Origin: a candidate division TA06 bacterium
Lineage (GTDB): Bacteria; Hydrothermota; DG-26; E44-bin18; JADFOU01
Length of the DNA stretch: 10,218 nucleotides
Direction: 5' to 3'
NCBI GenBank assembly: GCA_022562655.1
Contig: JADFOU010000048.1
Span: forward strand, 1-10,218
Below, piece after piece: positions 1 through 6,362 of the stretch. The notes under the pieces were generated by a model, which was not told the DNA's origin, did no database searches, and saw only the letters and a list, made by a program, of their open reading frames with translations. Position 1 is the stretch's first letter; every line of letters starts with the position of its first letter. The position numbers and the translations under genes were made by a program.

Positions 1-1
1 T

Positions 2-309
2 TCTCACTCTAAAACCAAACATATCTTCTATTCTTGGAGCGAGGATTCAATTAATGAGCTTATTCATACCTAGTAGAGGGCCAAACCTTAAAAATTAAAT
101 TTTCAATCCGTAACGTTGTCTTTCCCTACCGACATATTATAGTTTGGATTATAGCATTCCATACTACCCGTAATAAAGAGCGTCCAGAATTGGATTCCCA
201 ACGGTTTGGATATAGGAAGCATATCTATTACACGGGTGGAAGCGTGACGATCAACTTTCCAAAGTTGAGGCAGATCATGTCAACCCTACTGCCAGTTGTC
301 AATTTTTAA
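2..309 (+). pseudogene. AT-rich, frame-broken remnant of an unrecognised gene
   Basis: One frame is open from 58 to the TAA at 307-309 (84 codons including the stop) without a usable ATG. It reads like protein, for example FGYRKHIYYTGG and a C-terminus PKLRQIMSTLLPVVNF. Another frame is open from 2 to a TAG at 71-73 and also reads plausibly (HIFYSWSEDSINELIH). The two overlap at 58-70, so a single frameshift there would join them. The stretch is clearly more AT-rich than the genes to its right. I do not recognise the family. It may be the decayed or mis-sequenced 3' end of a gene starting outside the window, or a chance opening in AT-rich DNA. A short GGGTT/AACCC inverted repeat follows the stop. 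Confidence 0.3.
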
Positions 310-349
310 GGGTTGAACCCAAATCTATTCCGATCTCTTTTTGCTGTCA

Positions 350-379
350 GTAGGGGCAGGTTTCAAACCTGCCCCCTAC
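350..379. repeat. GC-rich inverted repeat (REP/MITE-like hairpin)
   Basis: The left arm GTAGGGGCAGGTTT (350-363) faces its reverse complement at 365-379, with one extra C in the right arm and a one-base centre. No T-run follows on either strand, so it does not look like an intrinsic terminator. It resembles the short non-autonomous palindromes scattered between genes in many environmental genomes. It separates the AT-rich remnant from the acylase gene. Confidence 0.6.
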
Positions 380-425
380 GAAAGCGTCATCATTATACCA
401 CCCAAAGAGAGTTTGTAAAGAAAAA

Positions 426-2981
426 ATGAAACCTTTAGAAACCTTGACGTGGGGGAGAAGGTTTGGTATCTTCTCTTTTATCATGAAGAAGTGGATCCTT
501 CTTTTTCTGATAGGGTTTCTTTTGACTGTATTCTTTACGACTTTTGGGGTTTATCGGAGAACCCTTCCTGTGAGGAAGGGTAGGGTGGAGGTGGAAGGAA
601 TTCAGGGACCCATTCGGATTGACTGGGACATCTGGGGGGTTCCCCATATCTCTGCCGAAAACGAGGAGGATCTCTTCTTCGCCCAGGGCTATGCTGTAGC
701 CCAGGATCGCCTCTGGCAGATGGATTTTTTAAGACGAGTGGCCTCGGGGCGATTGGCTGAGATCTTTGGGAGGAAGGCGGTGGAGACAGATTTTTTTATG
801 AGAAAGATTGGATGTGACCGGATTGCCCAGAAGATCCTTCAGATACAGAGCCCCCTCTCCATGAGGGCCCTGGAGGCTTATGCAAGGGGTGTCAATGAAT
901 GGATCCGAAAGGACCGATTCGGGATCGAGTTTCGCATCCTTCGCTACCGTCCTGAACCCTGGAAGCCTCTGGACTCCATTGCCATCGGGAGGCTGATCGG
1001 GTGGGACCTGGCAAACTGGAAGGCCGATCTGGTGATGGGGGATCTTGTTCAGAGATGGGGTTTGGAAAAGGCTCAGGGGATTCTCCCCTCTTATGAGTCA
1101 GCATTCAGCAATCAGCATTCAGCAGTCAGGGAGATGGAGAATAGTGAATTCAACATTCACAGTTCACCGTTTACTATTCACCAGTCACCATTTACCATTT
1201 ACCAATTCTCCGGTGGGAGTTCAAACGCCTGGGTCGTGGATGGGACCAAGTCGGTAACGGGGAAACCCCTCCTCGCCAATGATCCCCACCTCCCCCTCTC
1301 CCTCCCCTCTCAATGGATTGAAGTCCACCTCTCGGGAGGGGGGTATGAGGTGCTGGGGGTGACCCTTCCCGGCATCCCCGGCGTCATCATCGGGCACAAC
1401 CAAAAGATCGCCTGGGGTTTTACCAGTGCAATGGCAGATGATGTGGACTTCTTTCTCCTGCGAACACATCCCCAGGATTCGGACAAGTATTTGTGGGAGG
1501 GGAACTGGAAGGAGATGGAAGTGCTGGAAGTCGAAATACGGGTCAAAGGGGAGGAGGAGCCTTTGCGTCGAAGGATTCGATTGAGCCACCATGGTCCCAT
1601 CCTCTTTGAGGTAAGGGCGAAGGGCTGTTCGCCTCAACTCGCAATGCGGTGGACAGGCTTTGAGACAACCGATGAACTCTTTGCCATCCTCCTCCTCAAT
1701 CGCTCATCAGATTGGGAGGGTTTCAAGGAGGCCATGAGCCATTTTAAGGTCCCCCCGAGCAATGTGATCTATGGGGATACGGAAGGGAATATCGGGTATC
1801 TATTGACCGGTCTTATCCCTCTCAGAGAGGAAGGGGGATGGAGACCTCTATCGGGGTGGGAGAACCGATATGAGTGGAACGGCTTTATTCCTTACGAAGA
1901 ACTCCCCCGCCGCTTCAATCCCGGGGACCATTTCATCGTCACAGCCAATCAGCCTGTCCCAATAGAGAATCCTTCCCTCGTCTCCCATCTCTTTGGTCTT
2001 CCAGATCGCGCCATGCGGATCGAGGAGAGGCTTTTGGAGAAGGAGAAACTTTCTCTCAAGGAATTCCAGGAGATCCAGACCGATCCCGTCTCTTCTTTAG
2101 CAAAGAGATGGATGGAAGAGATCTTGAAGAGTCTTGGAAGAGGGTTGGAAAAAGGGGGAAACGAGAAGATGGAGAGGGCTTATCAGCTGCTTGCAGAGTG
2201 GAATTTCAGGATAGAGAAGGAGAGCTCGGGAGCCGCACTCTTTGAGGTCTTTATGGAGACCCTCCTGAAGAAGGTCTTTTTAGACCCATTGGGAGAAGAC
2301 CTCTTTCAGGAATTCTCCAATTTCTGGCTTCTATCGACAACTGCTCTCGATCAGGTTTTGAGTCAAGATTCCGGTGTAGGAACTTCTGATTCTGACTGGT
2401 TCGGTGGAATGACGAGGGAAGAGGTTTTTGATGAGACCTGGGTAGAGACAATGGCCTTCCTCACAGAGACTTTAGGGGAGGAACCTTCGGACTGGCAGTG
2501 GGGGCGTCTCCATACCGTCCATTTTGTACACCCTCTCGGGAGGGTCTTCCCCTTCAATCACCTCTTCAATTTGGGTCCTTATCCCTATGCCGGAGATGGG
2601 AGGACCCTCCTTCGGGCACAGTCCCCTCATGCCCGAATCGGGCAGGGGAACTTTAAGACCCTGGCAGGGGATTCCTATCGTTATTTCATTGACCTTTCTC
2701 AACCGGAGAAATCCTATTCCGTCCTCCCTCCGGGTCAGTCCGGTCTTTGGGGGACGAGACATTATGGGGATCAGATGGAACTCTGGTTGGAGGGGGAGGT
2801 TCACCCAAACTCGATGGAGGGGTTCGAGATTGAATCAAGTCTATTTTTAATTCCTATACATCTTTCTCTTCAGGAGGAGAACCATCCATTTGTCGTAGGA
2901 AAACTAAAAGCCGCTCTAAATGAATTGGAAAAAAAGAGATCAGGACGAGTTACTTCTCGCCCTGATCTAACCAAAAGATGA
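426..2981 (+). CDS. Penicillin/AHL acylase-family Ntn-hydrolase, membrane-anchored
   Basis: An autoprocessing amidohydrolase (S45 family) that cleaves amide bonds in acylated small molecules such as beta-lactams or acyl-homoserine lactones; the true substrate is unknown. The length (851 aa) suits the family's alpha-spacer-beta precursor. A hydrophobic segment at about 23-42 is a signal anchor, placing the enzyme outside the inner membrane. The alpha part holds the typical WGVPHI (71-76) and the AQGYAVAQDRLWQMD stretch. The beta chain should begin at Ser266 (GGS|SNAWVV). Counting from there, His288 is beta-23, D338-D341 (DDVD) matches the calcium loop of penicillin G acylase, and Asn508 (TANQ) is about beta-243, near the family's catalytic Asn. 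His at beta-23, not Gln, resembles AHL and cephalosporin acylases. Residues 225-260, just before the nucleophile, are encoded by 7-nt tandem repeats. ATG 483 (residue 20, MKKWILL) is an equally plausible start; neither has a clear Shine-Dalgarno. The 3' end overlaps a minus-strand terminator. Confidence 0.9.
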   Translation: MKPLETLTWGRRFGIFSFIMKKWILLFLIGFLLTVFFTTFGVYRRTLPVRKGRVEVEGIQGPIRIDWDIWGVPHISAENEEDLFFAQGYAVAQDRLWQMDFLRRVASGRLAEIFGRKAVETDFFMRKIGCDRIAQKILQIQSPLSMRALEAYARGVNEWIRKDRFGIEFRILRYRPEPWKPLDSIAIGRLIGWDLANWKADLVMGDLVQRWGLEKAQGILPSYESAFSNQHSAVREMENSEFNIHSSPFTIHQSPFTIYQFSGGSSNAWVVDGTKSVTGKPLLANDPHLPLSLPSQWIEVHLSGGGYEVLGVTLPGIPGVIIGHNQKIAWGFTSAMADDVDFFLLRTHPQDSDKYLWEGNWKEMEVLEVEIRVKGEEEPLRRRIRLSHHGPILFEVRAKGCSPQLAMRWTGFETTDELFAILLLNRSSDWEGFKEAMSHFKVPPSNVIYGDTEGNIGYLLTGLIPLREEGGWRPLSGWENRYEWNGFIPYEELPRRFNPGDHFIVTANQPVPIENPSLVSHLFGLPDRAMRIEERLLEKEKLSLKEFQEIQTDPVSSLAKRWMEEILKSLGRGLEKGGNEKMERAYQLLAEWNFRIEKESSGAALFEVFMETLLKKVFLDPLGEDLFQEFSNFWLLSTTALDQVLSQDSGVGTSDSDWFGGMTREEVFDETWVETMAFLTETLGEEPSDWQWGRLHTVHFVHPLGRVFPFNHLFNLGPYPYAGDGRTLLRAQSPHARIGQGNFKTLAGDSYRYFIDLSQPEKSYSVLPPGQSGLWGTRHYGDQMELWLEGEVHPNSMEGFEIESSLFLIPIHLSLQEENHPFVVGKLKAALNELEKKRSGRVTSRPDLTKR
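1098..1132 (+). repeat. 7-nt tandem array, TCAGCAN unit, inside the acylase gene
   Basis: Consecutive heptamers read TCAGCAT, TCAGCAA, TCAGCAT, TCAGCAG, TCAGGGA in exact 7-nt register. They are translated in frame as part of the acylase spacer (about residues 225-236). The low-complexity composition differs from the surrounding coding DNA and resembles intergenic repeats found elsewhere in the window. Confidence 0.85.
1148..1203 (+). repeat. 7-nt tandem array, ATTCACC unit, encoding a heptapeptide repeat
   Basis: Eight consecutive heptamers in exact register: ATTCAAC, ATTCACA, GTTCACC, GTTTACT, ATTCACC, AGTCACC, ATTTACC, ATTTACC. Three units make 21 nt, so the translation repeats every seven residues: NIHSSPF (243-249), TIHQSPF (250-256), TIYQ (257-260). 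The array ends six residues before the predicted nucleophile Ser266. The unit is close to the CCATTTCACCATTCACC arm found after the CstA-like gene near 6973-6989. Confidence 0.88.
2929..2968 (-). terminator. Rho-independent terminator of the minus-strand gene group
   Basis: Arms 2937-2949 and 2956-2968 pair over 13 positions with one mismatch around a 6-nt loop. On the minus strand the stem is followed almost directly by seven T residues (A-run at 2929-2935 on the plus strand). This is the expected place for the end of the leftward group containing the miniprotein and YjbQ genes. The hairpin lies within the last codons of the convergent acylase gene. No T-run follows it on the plus strand. 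Confidence 0.7.
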
Positions 2982-3014
2982 AATCTCTCACTGCGTCCTC
3001 CCGAAGGGCCGTTG

Positions 3015-3040
3015 GGTCGGGCGAGGCGGTCGGGCTCGGC
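3015..3040. repeat. 13-bp imperfect tandem duplication in a GC-rich patch
   Basis: GGTCGGGCGAGGC at 3015-3027 is followed directly by GGTCGGGCTCGGC at 3028-3040, with two mismatches. It sits in a GC-rich non-coding patch (about 2990-3060) between the miniprotein stop and the terminator. No coding reading is supported here. Confidence 0.55.
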
Positions 3041-3064
3041 ACGTCTCTACGGTGACCCCACTTT

Positions 3065-3178
3065 TCACTCCCCTTTCGCCTTCTTCTCCCGCTTCAACTT
3101 TCGCTTCTCTTTCAAGGTCATCTTGGGTTTCTTCTTCACCTTCGGATTTCTTTCGCCCTTATCCTGACCTCTTGCCAT
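3065..3178 (-). CDS. 37-residue lysine/arginine-rich miniprotein
   Basis: The start ATG at 3178 is preceded by AGGAGGG (3183-3189), about five bases away and one of the best ribosome-binding sites in the window. The product runs from MARGQDKGERNP through KKKPKMTLKEKRKLKREKK to a final KGE. Nearly half the residues are Lys or Arg, with no Cys, Trp or His. The N-terminal third looks disordered and the TLKEKRKLKREKK part could form a charged helix. Composition suggests nucleic-acid or ribosome contact, but that is inference and the family is not one I can name. The start lies 59 bp downstream of the YjbQ stop and the gene precedes the group's terminator, consistent with co-transcription. Confidence 0.7.
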   Translation of the reverse strand: MARGQDKGERNPKVKKKPKMTLKEKRKLKREKKAKGE

Positions 3179-3182
3179 TTCG

Positions 3183-3189
3183 CCCTCCT
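3183..3189 (-). promoter_or_regulatory. Strong Shine-Dalgarno for the miniprotein
   Basis: AGGAGGG on the minus strand, four bases before the ATG. This site is the main support for translation of the short basic reading frame. Confidence 0.7.
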
Positions 3190-3217
3190 ATTTTCAGTGA
3201 ATTAGACGGATACAACT

Positions 3218-3234
3218 GATTCATCGGATGAATC
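3218..3234. repeat. Perfect short palindrome GATTCATC-G-GATGAATC
   Basis: Two perfect 8-bp arms around a single G lie directly after the YjbQ-family stop codon, in the gap before the miniprotein. It could be an RNA hairpin stabilising or separating the two cistrons, or a protein-binding site. No T-run follows, so it is not a standard terminator. Confidence 0.4.
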
Positions 3235-3237
3235 CGC

Positions 3238-3639
3238 TTAATCCTCTGTTACAATCTTCATCAAAACTTTTCTTCTCCTCGGTCCATCAAACTCACAGAA
3301 GAAGATCCCCTGCCAGGTTCCCAGGACCAGATTTCCGTTCTCAATAAAGACCGATCGGGAGGAGCCGATGATTGCGGATTTGATATGAGCAGCCGCATTC
3401 CCTTCTTGATGTTGGTAATGACCGTTCATGGGGATGAGTTTGTTCATTTCGCCCACAATATCCACACCGACACTGGGGTCGTAGTTTTCATTGATGGTGA
3501 TGGCTGCTGTGGTATGAGGGGCATAGAGGTGACAGATTCCATTTTTGATTCCACTCTTCCTCACCGCCTCCCGAATCTTCTCTGTAATATCCACCAGTGC
3601 GTTCTTTGAATTTGTCTTGACGGAAATCTCTGTAATCAT
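3238..3639 (-). CDS. YjbQ/UPF0047 family protein
   Basis: A 133-aa single-domain protein of the YjbQ (UPF0047) family, trimeric beta-barrel proteins for which a weak secondary thiamine-phosphate synthase activity has been described; the physiological role is unsettled. Family signatures are HTTAAITINENYDPSV at about 42-57 with the conserved His, HQEGNAAAHIKSAIIGSS at about 77-94, and LGTWQGIFFCEFDGPRRRKV near the C-terminus. Length is normal for a full-length member. ATG 3639 has no good Shine-Dalgarno; a repeat-bounded element occupies its leader. It lies in the leftward group between the channel gene and the miniprotein. Confidence 0.9.
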   Translation of the reverse strand: MITEISVKTNSKNALVDITEKIREAVRKSGIKNGICHLYAPHTTAAITINENYDPSVGVDIVGEMNKLIPMNGHYQHQEGNAAAHIKSAIIGSSRSVFIENGNLVLGTWQGIFFCEFDGPRRRKVLMKIVTED

Positions 3640-3646
3640 AGAATTT

Positions 3647-3855
3647 AAAATTCAAGTAGCAGTATGCAGTTGCAGTAGCAGTTATTTAGTTTTGTGTTTT
3701 AAGTAAAGAAACGACGTCTCATTCCGACTCGGATGTCATGCTGAACTCGTTTCAGCATCTTTGAGATTCCGAAACAAGTTTGGAATGACGGATGGGGTAG
3801 CCTTTGTTCCATTCTTTATAAGAAACTCAATGACTGCCACCTGCCACTGCAACTG
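3647..3855. repeat. Element bounded by inverted GCAGT arrays, with internal palindromes
   Basis: This fills most of the gap between the YjbQ-family gene and the channel gene. The left end (3647-3683) begins AAAATTCAAGTAGCAGTA and continues in 6-7-nt GCAGT units. The right end (3833-3855) carries the complementary units (ACTGCCACCTGCCACTGC). The core contains hairpins described separately. The same 18-nt left end recurs at 8333-8350, so this looks like a dispersed non-autonomous element, not a promoter region. Confidence 0.65.
3717..3790. repeat. REP-like double hairpin
   Basis: ATGCTGAA (3738-3745) pairs with TTCAGCAT (3751-3758) around CTCGT. ATTCC-G-AAAC (3766-3775) faces GTTTGGAAT (3778-3786). 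The outer CATTCC and GGAATG arms also match. This is the dispersed CATTCC/GGAATG palindrome style common between genes in many bacterial genomes. It sits in the core of the GCAGT-bounded element. Confidence 0.6.
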
Positions 3856-3870
3856 AAGTTCTCCATTTTT

Positions 3871-4971
3871 TCAAGAGACCTTTTCTTCCCCCTTGAAGAA
3901 CGCTTCTTCCGGAACTTCCGTCCCTTTCACATAAAGGGTCTGGGTCGGGAAGGCAATCTCTATTCCCTCTTCATCGAAGCGCCTCAGGATTTCTAAATTG
4001 ATCTCCTCCTCAGCCTTGAGATACGCAGCCCAGTCGGTTCCGGAAACACGGTAGAGAAGATGGATATCCAATGAATGAGCGCCAAACGCTCTGAATCGAA
4101 CCATCCTCGCCTCCTCCAGGTCCTTCCGCTCCTCCAAGATCTCCTGGAGGATCTGGAGGGCCTTCTTCATCTTCTCATATCCACTGTCATAGGTGATCCC
4201 GATGACGCAGTATTTCCGGATGGTGGGTCGCTTGAAGATATTATGGATGGTGGAATTGGCGACCTTGCTGTTGGGGAGGGTGACCTGGGTCCCTTCCAGG
4301 GTTCGGAGCCGGGTGGAACGGAACCCCACATTCTCCACAAAACCTTTGTAGTTCTCCACCTCGACCAAATCCCCCACACGAAAAGGGCGGTCCGCAAAAA
4401 GGGTGATGGACCCAAAAAAGTTGGAGAGGGTCTCCTGTGCGGCTAAGGCAACGGCTAACCCCCCAATCCCCAAACCTGCAATGAGGGAGGCGACGTTATA
4501 GCCGATGTTTTGAATGATCAAGAGGATAGCGATGATCCCAATGAAGATCTTGACTGTCCGACTGAGGATGGGGAGGAGTTGATCATCTAATTTCGATTCC
4601 GTCCTCTCCGTCAGGGGTTTGAGAAAGGCGGTGAGGAGATCCATGCCCTTCATAAAAAAGTAGGTGACATTGATCGCCACCATAACCTTGACGAATTGGT
4701 CGAAAATCCCCTCTGCTTGTTGGGTCAGGGGGAGGATCTTCAAGGTAAGGTAGATCCCTAAGGTATAGATGAGGAAGGAGAGGGGCCTTCGGAAGGAGGC
4801 AATGATCAGGTCGTCCAGTGTTGATTGCGTTCTTTGAGCCCATTGGGTCACCCTCCCCTTCAGGAGAAAGTTCACCACCTTACTCACAACGCCTGTGAGT
4901 AAAAGAATCAAAAAGGCAATCCCATACTGGAGGACCGTACCTCCACCAAAGTTCTTCGTCAAAAAATCCAT
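3871..4971 (-). CDS. MscS-family mechanosensitive ion channel
   Basis: An inner-membrane, tension-gated channel that releases solutes on hypo-osmotic shock. The 366-aa product has about five membrane segments (14-36, 64-80, 93-115, 138-157, and the pore helix region 158-190). The pore helix VASLIAGLGIGGLAVALAAQ shows the Gly/Ala packing of MscS TM3, followed by the typical TLSNFFGSI and the cytosolic beta domain (FRVGDLVEVE, TLPNSKVANS). The membrane part appears internally duplicated: RTQSTLDDLI (47-56) and RTESKLDDQL (123-132) each precede a hydrophobic segment. AGGAGA (4976-4981) supports the ATG at 4971. More membrane segments than E. coli MscS, so closer to the longer MscS-like subfamilies. 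It lies between larE and the YjbQ-family gene on the same strand. Confidence 0.93.
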   Translation of the reverse strand: MDFLTKNFGGGTVLQYGIAFLILLLTGVVSKVVNFLLKGRVTQWAQRTQSTLDDLIIASFRRPLSFLIYTLGIYLTLKILPLTQQAEGIFDQFVKVMVAINVTYFFMKGMDLLTAFLKPLTERTESKLDDQLLPILSRTVKIFIGIIAILLIIQNIGYNVASLIAGLGIGGLAVALAAQETLSNFFGSITLFADRPFRVGDLVEVENYKGFVENVGFRSTRLRTLEGTQVTLPNSKVANSTIHNIFKRPTIRKYCVIGITYDSGYEKMKKALQILQEILEERKDLEEARMVRFRAFGAHSLDIHLLYRVSGTDWAAYLKAEEEINLEILRRFDEEGIEIAFPTQTLYVKGTEVPEEAFFKGEEKVS

Positions 4972-5006
4972 CGTATCTCCTGATTAAGTCAGACCTTGGA
5001 CCTTAT

Positions 5007-5037
5007 GACTTTAGACTTGAGTCTACAGTCTAAAGTC
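5007..5037. repeat. Perfect 10-bp inverted repeat between larE and mscS
   Basis: GACTTTAGAC (5007-5016) pairs perfectly with GTCTAAAGTC (5028-5037) around an 11-nt loop that itself contains GAGTCT. The 72-bp gap is built largely of AGTCTAAAG-like pieces, another example of short units arranged as an inverted array. No T-run follows the stem on the minus strand, so it is not a clear terminator. Confidence 0.6.
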
Positions 5038-5043
5038 TATCGT

Positions 5044-5865
5044 TTAAGGTCTCTGTTTCATTTTTTCATTGAGGCTCCCTGTCCGATAGCCCTGGAGATC
5101 CAGGGTGACATCAGAAAAGCCCAGTTCTTTCAATTTGGAGATCACCCGATCCCGTATATCATCCTTGAGGAACCCCTTTATCCTCTCTTTGGGAACCTCA
5201 ATCCGGGCGAAATCTCCATGATGTCTCACCCGGACCTCACGGAACCCCAGGGTATGGAGGAAGGCTTCTGCCTCTTCAATCTGGTGGAGTTTCTCTGGGG
5301 TGATCCGGGAGCCATAGGGAATTCGGGAGGAGAGGCAGGCTCCCGAAGGTTTCTCCCACGTGGGGAGTCCCATCTCTCGGGAGAGGAAACGAATCTCCTC
5401 CTTTTTCAATTGTGCCTCTTTTAAGGGGCTTCGAACCCCCCATTCCCTTGCCGCCTTTATTCCGGGACGGAAGTCTCCTACATCGTCCATCTGGAAACCA
5501 TCTAAGAGATAGGAAATTTTCTCCTTTTCAGCAATCTCACGCAGGTCCTGATAGACTTCCTCTTTGCAGAAATAACAACGGTTGATGGGATTGGAAGCAT
5601 ATTCTTCTTTCTCCACTTCCTTTGTCTGGATGATTCGATGTCTTACCCCGATCCTTTGGGCCATTTTTTTCGCCTCTTCCAACTCCTCTCTCGCAAGGGA
5701 ATCCGATTGGGCTGTGACGGCGAGGGCCCCACCATTCAATTGCTCATGAGCCACCTTAAGGAGATAGGTAGAGTCCACCCCTCCTGAATAGGCGACGAGG
5801 ACATTCCCCATCTCCCTCAGAATCCTTCTCAGGGTCTCCTGCTTTTTGTAGACTTCTTCTAACAC
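5044..5865 (-). CDS. larE: LarE-family ATP-dependent sulfur transferase (three-cysteine type)
   Basis: LarE adenylates a pyridinium carboxylate precursor and inserts sulfur on the way to the nickel-pincer nucleotide cofactor of lactate racemase-type enzymes. The 273-aa length is typical. The PP-loop ATP-binding motif is AYSGGVDSTYLLKV (25-38). The protein has exactly three cysteines: C97 and C100 in CYFC, and C177 in PSGACLSSRIPYG, the position of the sacrificial Cys176 in Lactobacillus LarE. Three such cysteines fit the [4Fe-4S]-dependent LarE class, which need not consume itself; this is inference. The start is GTG at 5865: an in-frame TAA two codons upstream, supplied by a repeat, excludes earlier starts, and no Shine-Dalgarno is visible. 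No larA, larB or larC is in the window. Confidence 0.88.
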   Translation of the reverse strand: MLEEVYKKQETLRRILREMGNVLVAYSGGVDSTYLLKVAHEQLNGGALAVTAQSDSLAREELEEAKKMAQRIGVRHRIIQTKEVEKEEYASNPINRCYFCKEEVYQDLREIAEKEKISYLLDGFQMDDVGDFRPGIKAAREWGVRSPLKEAQLKKEEIRFLSREMGLPTWEKPSGACLSSRIPYGSRITPEKLHQIEEAEAFLHTLGFREVRVRHHGDFARIEVPKERIKGFLKDDIRDRVISKLKELGFSDVTLDLQGYRTGSLNEKMKQRP

Positions 5866-5942
5866 TGGTTAAATGGGTAAATCGTTAAATGGTAAAAAAG
5901 GTAATGGGTTTCATTTAACTATTTGACCATTTCCATTTAACT
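5866..5942. repeat. TTAAATGG-type inverted array between larE and rpmB
   Basis: Roughly 8-nt units (GGTTAAAT, GGGTAAAT, CGTTAAAT) fill the left side and their complements (CATTTAAC, CCATTTAAC) the right. GTTAAATGG (5884-5892) pairs perfectly with CCATTTAAC (5933-5941). On the minus strand the array supplies the TAA stop of rpmB and forms the whole leader of larE up to its GTG. Confidence 0.8.
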
Positions 5943-6131
5943 GGCTTTTTTCGTTACACGTCCTGAGCGGATACAATCGGTGCAGGAGTAGACTTTCTTC
6001 GTCTCTCCCTCTATTACAGCCTTGACCCGCTGAAGATTGGGTTGCCACCGTCGTTTGGTCACATTATGGGCGTGGCTGATGTTGGAACCAAACTGCCCCC
6101 TCTTACCACAATAAAAGCATTGTTTCGCCAT
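5937..6131 (-). CDS. rpmB: 50S ribosomal protein L28
   Basis: A small basic protein of the large ribosomal subunit. The 64-aa product has the L28 pattern: GKRGQFGSNISHAHNVTKRRWQPN followed by the basic C-terminus RSGRVTKK. It keeps two CxxC pairs (CFYC at 5-8, CTDC at 51-54 or close), so it is the zinc-binding C+ form. The ATG at 6131 has GGGAGAGG about eight bases upstream. The product ends KKAS, with the TAA stop lying inside a TTAAATGG-type repeat. It is first in the leftward group and has its own promoter; L33, its common neighbour, is absent. Confidence 0.96.
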   Translation of the reverse strand: MAKQCFYCGKRGQFGSNISHAHNVTKRRWQPNLQRVKAVIEGETKKVYSCTDCIRSGRVTKKAS

Positions 6132-6362
6132 TTCTTCGCCTCTCCCGAATCAGATGAATTCTCCTTTCAAAAGAAGAATTTTAGCATAAAAGAGAGGAAG
6201 ATGCAAGTTTTTTCTATTTTCCAGTCTTCCCCCACCAAAGTATTCTGATCCATCTTTCAACTTTACCTTCCGTCCTCCTTGTGTATGGATACGTACTCTC
6301 TGAGTCAATCATAAAATTTTTCCCTTGAAAAGGGGTTCTTCTTGTAGTATCTTTCTTTCAAG
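6132..6362. other. Divergent intergenic region between rpmB and the CstA-like gene
   Basis: It holds the minus-strand promoter described separately. For the rightward genes I see only a weak candidate: a -10-like TAAAAT at 6312-6317 without a good -35. A small CCCTT/AAGGG hairpin lies at about 6322-6334. No riboswitch, RNA gene or small reading frame could be supported. Confidence 0.5.
6178..6206 (-). promoter_or_regulatory. Sigma70-like promoter for rpmB
   Basis: On the minus strand the -35 box TTGCAT (6201-6206) and -10 box TAAAAT (6178-6183) are exactly 17 bp apart, with TATGC before the -10. Transcription would start near 6171, about 40 bases before the L28 ATG. A second, weaker pair (TTGACT at 6303-6308, TACACA at 6280-6285, 17-bp spacing) lies further upstream. 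Confidence 0.65.

Noticed and set aside
350..379. Hairpin as an intrinsic terminator
   Set aside because: No T-run follows on either strand; better explained as a dispersed palindrome.
1098..1203. Possible CRISPR-like or minisatellite array
   Set aside because: Units are 7 nt with no spacers, are translated in frame, and no cas gene is present.
1221..1637. A 138-codon minus-strand frame opposite the acylase gene
   Set aside because: It is antisense to the conserved beta-chain start of the acylase, rich in Pro/His as expected from mirrored codons, with no ribosome-binding site or domain.
5007..5037. Perfect inverted repeat as a terminator of larE
   Set aside because: No T-tract follows on the minus strand and the channel gene has its Shine-Dalgarno just downstream; read-through is more likely.
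6132..6362. Riboswitch or small RNA in the divergent region before the CstA-like gene
   Set aside because: Only a weak small hairpin is visible and no known aptamer core was recognised.
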